The position numbers and the translations under genes are program-made. Source: Pseudomonadota bacterium (GTDB taxonomy: Bacteria; Pseudomonadota; Gammaproteobacteria; Burkholderiales; Burkholderiaceae_C). From it: DNA of 60,665 nucleotides. The stretch spans positions 111,885 through 172,549 of the forward strand of contig JAUNTQ010000001.1 in NCBI GenBank assembly GCA_030538605.1, given 5' to 3'. Shown piece after piece: positions 57,127 through 60,665 of this stretch; the first letter of the stretch is position 1; each line of letters begins with the position of its first letter. The notes beneath the pieces are model-generated. The model worked only from the letters and a program-made list of their open reading frames with translations, made no database searches and was not told where the DNA came from.

Positions 57127-57154
57127 TTGGCGCGAAAACCCCGCGCGGGATAAT
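57127..57154 (+). promoter_or_regulatory. tsaD: tsaD promoter with probable leaderless start
   Basis: TTGGCG (57127-57132) and GATAAT (57149-57154) are spaced by 16 bases. Transcription from here should begin at or next to ATG 57162, which would give a leaderless or nearly leaderless mRNA. Confidence 0.5.
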
Positions 57155-57161
57155 GCCGCGC

Positions 57162-58223
57162 ATGTCTGATTCACTCGTTCTCGGCATCGAGTCGTCGTGC
57201 GACGAAACCGGCTTGGCGCTGGTGCGCATGCGCGCCGATGGCGGCGTGCCTGAGCTGCTGACCCACGCGCTGCACACGCAGGCGGCCATGCATGCCGACT
57301 ACGGCGGCGTGGTGCCCGAGCTGGCCAGCCGCGACCACATTCGCCGAGTGCTGCCCCTGGCGCAGCAGGTGCTGGCCGAAGCGGGCCACACCCTGGCCGA
57401 TGTCGATCTGCTGGCCTACACGCGCGGCCCCGGCCTGGCCGGGGCGCTGCTGGTGGGCGCGGGCGTGGCTTGCGCGCTGGGTGCTGCGCTGGACAGGCCC
57501 GTGCTGGGCGTGCACCACCTCGAAGGGCATTTGCTCTCGCCTTTTCTCAGCGCCGACCCGCCCGCCTTCGCCTTCGTGGCCCTGCTGGTCAGCGGCGGGC
57601 ACACGCAGCTGATGCGCGTTGACGGCGTGGGCCGCTATGCGCTGCTGGGCGAAACCATTGACGACGCGGCGGGCGAGGCGTTCGACAAATCGGCCAAGCT
57701 GCTCGGCCTGGGCTACCCCGGCGGCCCCGCGCTGGCGCGCCTGGCCGCGTTTGGCGACGAGACGGCCTTCAAGCTGCCGCGCCCGCTGCTGCACAGCGGC
57801 AATCTGGACTTTTCTTTCGCTGGCCTCAAAACGGCAGTGCTCACGCAAGCGCGCAGGTTCGAGGGCGCGCCCTGCGAGCAGCAGCGCGCGGACCTGGCCG
57901 CCAGCACGCAGGCCGCCATCGTTGACGTGCTGGTGAAAAAGTCGCTCGCGGCGCTGCAGGCCACCGGCCTGAAGCGCCTGGTGGTGGCGGGCGGCGTGGG
58001 TGCCAACACGCGTCTGCGCGAGCAGCTGAACGCCGCCTGTGGCGCGCGCGGCGTGCGCGTGCACTACCCCGAGCTGTCCTTGTGCACCGACAACGGGGCC
58101 ATGATCGCGCTGGCCGCGGCCATGCGCGTGCAAGCGGGCATCGAGGCGCCCAACCGCGCCTGGGCCTTCGACGTCAAGCCGCGCTGGCCGCTGGATGCGC
58201 TGGCGGCGGACACGCAGGGCTGA
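57162..58223 (+). CDS. tsaD: tRNA N6-adenosine threonylcarbamoyltransferase TsaD
   Basis: This 353-residue enzyme transfers threonylcarbamoyl to A37 of ANN-decoding tRNAs. [15 protein letters not shown] opens the ASKHA fold, metal-binding histidines are in HHLEGH (118-123), and [20 protein letters not shown] and [13 protein letters not shown] are typical. ATG 57162 is used; 57153 (MPRMSDS) is an alternative that the short promoter spacing makes less likely. Confidence 0.96.
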   Translation: MSDSLVLGIESSCDETGLALVRMRADGGVPELLTHALHTQAAMHADYGGVVPELASRDHIRRVLPLAQQVLAEAGHTLADVDLLAYTRGPGLAGALLVGAGVACALGAALDRPVLGVHHLEGHLLSPFLSADPPAFAFVALLVSGGHTQLMRVDGVGRYALLGETIDDAAGEAFDKSAKLLGLGYPGGPALARLAAFGDETAFKLPRPLLHSGNLDFSFAGLKTAVLTQARRFEGAPCEQQRADLAASTQAAIVDVLVKKSLAALQATGLKRLVVAGGVGANTRLREQLNAACGARGVRVHYPELSLCTDNGAMIALAAAMRVQAGIEAPNRAWAFDVKPRWPLDALAADTQG

Positions 58224-58305
58224 GGCGCGCATGCATGACAGTCCTGCATGCCCGCGCACGCGCGCTACCATTGCCGGTTGTCGAGTTCGTCCTGGTGGTC
58301 AGTGG

Positions 58306-59046
58306 ATGATGGTTTTCGTGTTTTGTCTGCGGCGTGTGGCCCTGGCGGTTCTGCCAGTGGGGCTGACCGCCTGCGTGGGGCTGAGTTCTGCGCCCGCGCC
58401 GCTGGTCAACTACCAGCCCGAGGCGTTCGATGCCTCGTCGCACGTGCGGCACTTTGCCGTCCCGCCCCAGCGCACCTGCGAAGCCGCGCGCCGCGCCTTG
58501 CTCAGCCAGGCCTACGTCATCACCAACGACCAGCCGGCGCTGGTGATCGGGCGCAAATACTTTCAACCCCACCCCGAGCGCCACGTGCAGCTGGAGTTTC
58601 GCGTGGTGTGCGTGCCCTCGGGCGCAGGCGGCAGCGCCAGCAGCGCCTTCGTCAGCGGTCTGCAAGACCAGTACGTGGTGCGCAAGGCCAAGGAATCGGC
58701 CTCGCTGGGCGTGGGCGGGCTGGGCTCGCTTTCGCTGCCCATCGAGGGCGGCATGGAGTCGATGGTCAAGGTGGGCAGCGAAACCGTGACCCACGACGCG
58801 CTGTACGAGCGCTTTTTTGAACTGCTGCGCGTCCAGCTCGACAAGGTGGTGCGGCTGCCTGCGCATGCCTCTCCTGCGGCCGCGCTGCCCGCCGAGCCGG
58901 CGCCCGAGCCGGCACACGCATCGCCTTCCACGCTGCCGCCGTCCGCGGGCGACACCCTGGTTCCTTCCGCTCCCCTGCACCGGCAGAACGCCTTGCCGCG
59001 GGTCCTGCGTTCGCCCGAGGCGCAGGCCGCTGCGCCCGCGTACTGA
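58306..59046 (+). CDS. DUF2242 family lipoprotein
   Basis: This 246-residue protein has a hydrophobic start and the lipobox LTAC with lipidated Cys23. The segment CEAARRALLSQAYVITNDQP, then KYFQPHPERHVQLEFRVVC and ASLGVGGLGSLSLPIEG, matches DUF2242, a proteobacterial lipoprotein family without known function. The last 60 residues are rich in Pro and Ala and look disordered. An outer-membrane location is likely from the lipobox. Confidence 0.85.
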   Translation: MMVFVFCLRRVALAVLPVGLTACVGLSSAPAPLVNYQPEAFDASSHVRHFAVPPQRTCEAARRALLSQAYVITNDQPALVIGRKYFQPHPERHVQLEFRVVCVPSGAGGSASSAFVSGLQDQYVVRKAKESASLGVGGLGSLSLPIEGGMESMVKVGSETVTHDALYERFFELLRVQLDKVVRLPAHASPAAALPAEPAPEPAHASPSTLPPSAGDTLVPSAPLHRQNALPRVLRSPEAQAAAPAY

Positions 59047-59142
59047 CCGCTGCGCCCCGCGCATGCGCACGCCGGTGCGCGGCGGCCAGGCAGCCCGCGT
59101 TTGCCGCGTGCGCCTTTCATTCACCCCATTTCCCTGTTTGCC

Positions 59143-60420
59143 ATGCCCTTGTTTTTCAGCCGCCGCGCCGCCGTGCGCACCGTCGTGTCCTGCCTTGCCG
59201 CGCCGCTGGCGTTGCGCGCGCAGCCCGTGGGCCAGCCCATCAAGCTGGCGCTGATCGAGTCGCTCAGCGGGCCGTTCGCCAATACGGGCGAGGCGGTGTT
59301 TCGCAACCTCGTCTGGGCCGTGGAGCGCGTGAACGCGCGCGGCGGCGTGCCCACGCCCCAGGGGCAGCGGCCGCTGGTGCTGGAGCGCTTTGACAACAAG
59401 GGGCAGACGGAAGAGTCGCTGTCCATGCTGCGCTCGGCCATCGACGCGGGCGCGCGCATCGTCATGCAGGGCAATTCGTCCGCCGTGGCGGCAGCGCTGA
59501 TCGACGCCATCAACAAGCACAACGACCGCCAGCCAGACAGCCGGGTGCTGTTTCTCAACTACTCGGCGGTTGACCCCATCCTCACCAACGCGCTGTGCAG
59601 CCCCTGGCACTTTCGCTTCGACGCGCATGCCGACATGCGCATCACCGCGCTCATGCAGCTCATCGAGCAGGACGCCGAGCTGAAAAGCCTGTACCTCATC
59701 GGGCAGGACTACAGCTTTGGCCAGGCCGTGCTGCGCGAAGCGCGCCGCCAGCTGGGCGAGCGCAGGCCCGATGTGGCCATTGCCGGCCAGGAGCTGCACC
59801 CCATTGGCCGCGTGAAGGACTTTCTGCCCTACGCCACCAAGATCAAGGCCAGCGGCGCGCAGGCCGTGCTCACCGGCAACTGGGGCAACGATCTGACGCT
59901 ACTGGTCAAGGCCGCGCGCGACGCGGGTTTTGACGGGCGCTTTTACACCTTCTACGGCAACGCGCTGGGCGCGCCCGCCGCGATGGGCGAGGCCGGCATC
60001 GGCAAGGTGGTGGCCGTGGCCGACTGGCTGCCCAACATGCCCACGGCTGAAAGCGCGGCTTTCTACCAGTCGTTTCGCCAGCGCTTCCCCAAGCCGCAGG
60101 ACGACTACGTTCACATGCGCATGCAGCTCATGGTGCAGGCGCTGGCGCAGGCCATCGAGCGCGCGGGCAGCACCGAGGCGCTGCCCGTGGCGCGCGCGCT
60201 GGCCCAGGCCGATGTGCAACTGGCAGGCCAGCGCGGGCGCATGCGCGCGGCAGATCACCAGTTTCAGCAGCCGCTGGTGGTGGGCGTGATGGACCGCCAG
60301 GGCACGCCCGGCGTGCCGTTCGACGTGGAAGGCTCGGGCTACGGCTTTCGCGTGGTGCGCGTGATCGGCGCGGATGACGCAGCCATGCCACACACCTGCA
60401 CGATGCGTGAGCCAGGTTGA
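59143..60420 (+). CDS. Liv-type ABC transporter substrate-binding protein
   Basis: This 425-residue periplasmic protein starts with a signal holding paired arginines (FFSRRAAVRTVVSCLAAPLA) and has the type I binding fold (IKLALIESLSGPFANTGEAV, LIGQDYSFGQAVLREARRQL). It resembles Leu/Ile/Val or aromatic-acid binding proteins. No permease or ATPase gene is adjacent, so it is an orphan binding protein; it might serve the incomplete Liv system at 23.8-27.8 kb or one elsewhere. Confidence 0.88.
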   Translation: MPLFFSRRAAVRTVVSCLAAPLALRAQPVGQPIKLALIESLSGPFANTGEAVFRNLVWAVERVNARGGVPTPQGQRPLVLERFDNKGQTEESLSMLRSAIDAGARIVMQGNSSAVAAALIDAINKHNDRQPDSRVLFLNYSAVDPILTNALCSPWHFRFDAHADMRITALMQLIEQDAELKSLYLIGQDYSFGQAVLREARRQLGERRPDVAIAGQELHPIGRVKDFLPYATKIKASGAQAVLTGNWGNDLTLLVKAARDAGFDGRFYTFYGNALGAPAAMGEAGIGKVVAVADWLPNMPTAESAAFYQSFRQRFPKPQDDYVHMRMQLMVQALAQAIERAGSTEALPVARALAQADVQLAGQRGRMRAADHQFQQPLVVGVMDRQGTPGVPFDVEGSGYGFRVVRVIGADDAAMPHTCTMREPG

Positions 60421-60434
60421 GGATTGGTTATTTG

Positions 60435-60514
60435 ATAGCTGCTTGCGTAGGTTTTAAAACGATTTCAGGTATAAATATATATGAAAATGTTTAAAAACGT
60501 ACGAAAGCAGCTAC
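60435..60514. repeat. AT-rich long palindrome H8
   Basis: ATAGCTGCTTGCGTAGG on the left and ACGTACGAAAGCAGCTA on the right enclose inner arms around ACGATTTCAG and TGAAAATGT. It lies between convergent genes, followed by TGTTTTTT. Confidence 0.85.
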
Positions 60515-60552
60515 TGTTTTTTCTTCCTCAACCTTCCGGTCACAGCGGCGGC

Positions 60553-60665
60553 TTACAGCACCTTTGCAATCGCCTGGCACACGTGCGCGATGTTCTGGCT
60601 GTTGAGCGCGGCCACGCACATGCGGCCCGTGTCGGTGCCGTACACGCCAAACTCGTTGCGCAGGC
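60553..60665 (-). CDS. Aromatic amino acid/aspartate aminotransferase, C-terminal end
   Basis: The last 36 codons are present, running off the window edge: FGVYGTDTGRMCVAALNSQN followed by IAHVCQAIAKVL. The GR-x-C/N-x-AAL-N segment matches the end of class I aspartate and aromatic aminotransferases (TyrB/AspC type), which use pyridoxal phosphate. Nothing more can be said from the fragment. Confidence 0.75.
   Translation of the reverse strand, partial: LRNEFGVYGTDTGRMCVAALNSQNIAHVCQAIAKVL

Overview
The window is about 60.7 kb of high-GC DNA from a betaproteobacterium, almost certainly Burkholderiales and most likely Comamonadaceae; the genus cannot be fixed by eye. Supporting signs are the gene orders xseB-ispA-dxs, rpsF-priB-rpsR-rplI-dnaB, nadD-rsfS-rlmH and tolB-pal-cpoB, Bug/TctC-type and Liv-type binding proteins, a feruloyl-CoA synthase cluster, and intergenic AGCTGCTTGCG hairpins. 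The content is mainly chromosomal housekeeping. No rRNA, tRNA, transposase, phage gene or CRISPR array was seen.

Layout. 1-5.5 kb: a leftward CoA-dependent acid degradation set (enoyl-CoA hydratase, feruloyl-CoA synthase, thiolase), divergent from a TctC-type binding protein across a perfect operator-like palindrome. 5.6-11.5 kb: pncB, a LON-domain protein, a YggT protein, a sulfurtransferase, an EamA transporter and a Rieske oxygenase. 11.8-18.5 kb: isoprenoid genes xseB-ispA-dxs, then rsgA, a pterin dehydratase, an M48 peptidase and orn. 18.6-27.8 kb: a DUF2726-like protein, an rRNA pseudouridine synthase, rapZ-recN, and a Liv-type ABC importer without livF. 28.3-36.8 kb: a CopD-like protein, upp, a HerA-like ATPase, yebC, purD, hemF, nadD, rsfS with a histone-H1-like tail, and rlmH. 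36.8-45.2 kb: a broken exported-protein gene and a five-gene YbhGFSR-like drug exporter with divergent TetR regulator, sitting between rlmH and maf-rng. 45.2-60.7 kb: maf, rng, msbA, tolB-pal-cpoB, rpsF-priB-rpsR-rplI, dnaB, a ModA-like protein, a CBS protein, tsaD, a DUF2242 lipoprotein, a second Liv-type binding protein and the end of an aromatic aminotransferase.

The most unusual feature is the repeat load. One family of about 184 bp lies between same-strand genes, begins directly after the upstream stop codon, ends TGA-N-ATG one base before the next gene, and encodes a conserved 59-62 residue mini-ORF stop-start coupled to its neighbours; three copies look identical and three are in tandem upstream of recN. 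A second family consists of long AT-rich palindromes with covarying arms. A third is a GC-rich element fixed directly 3' of stop codons. Other findings are priB lacking any ATG, GTG or TTG start, an AT-rich repeat-like insert inside nadD, and the H1-like tail on RsfS.
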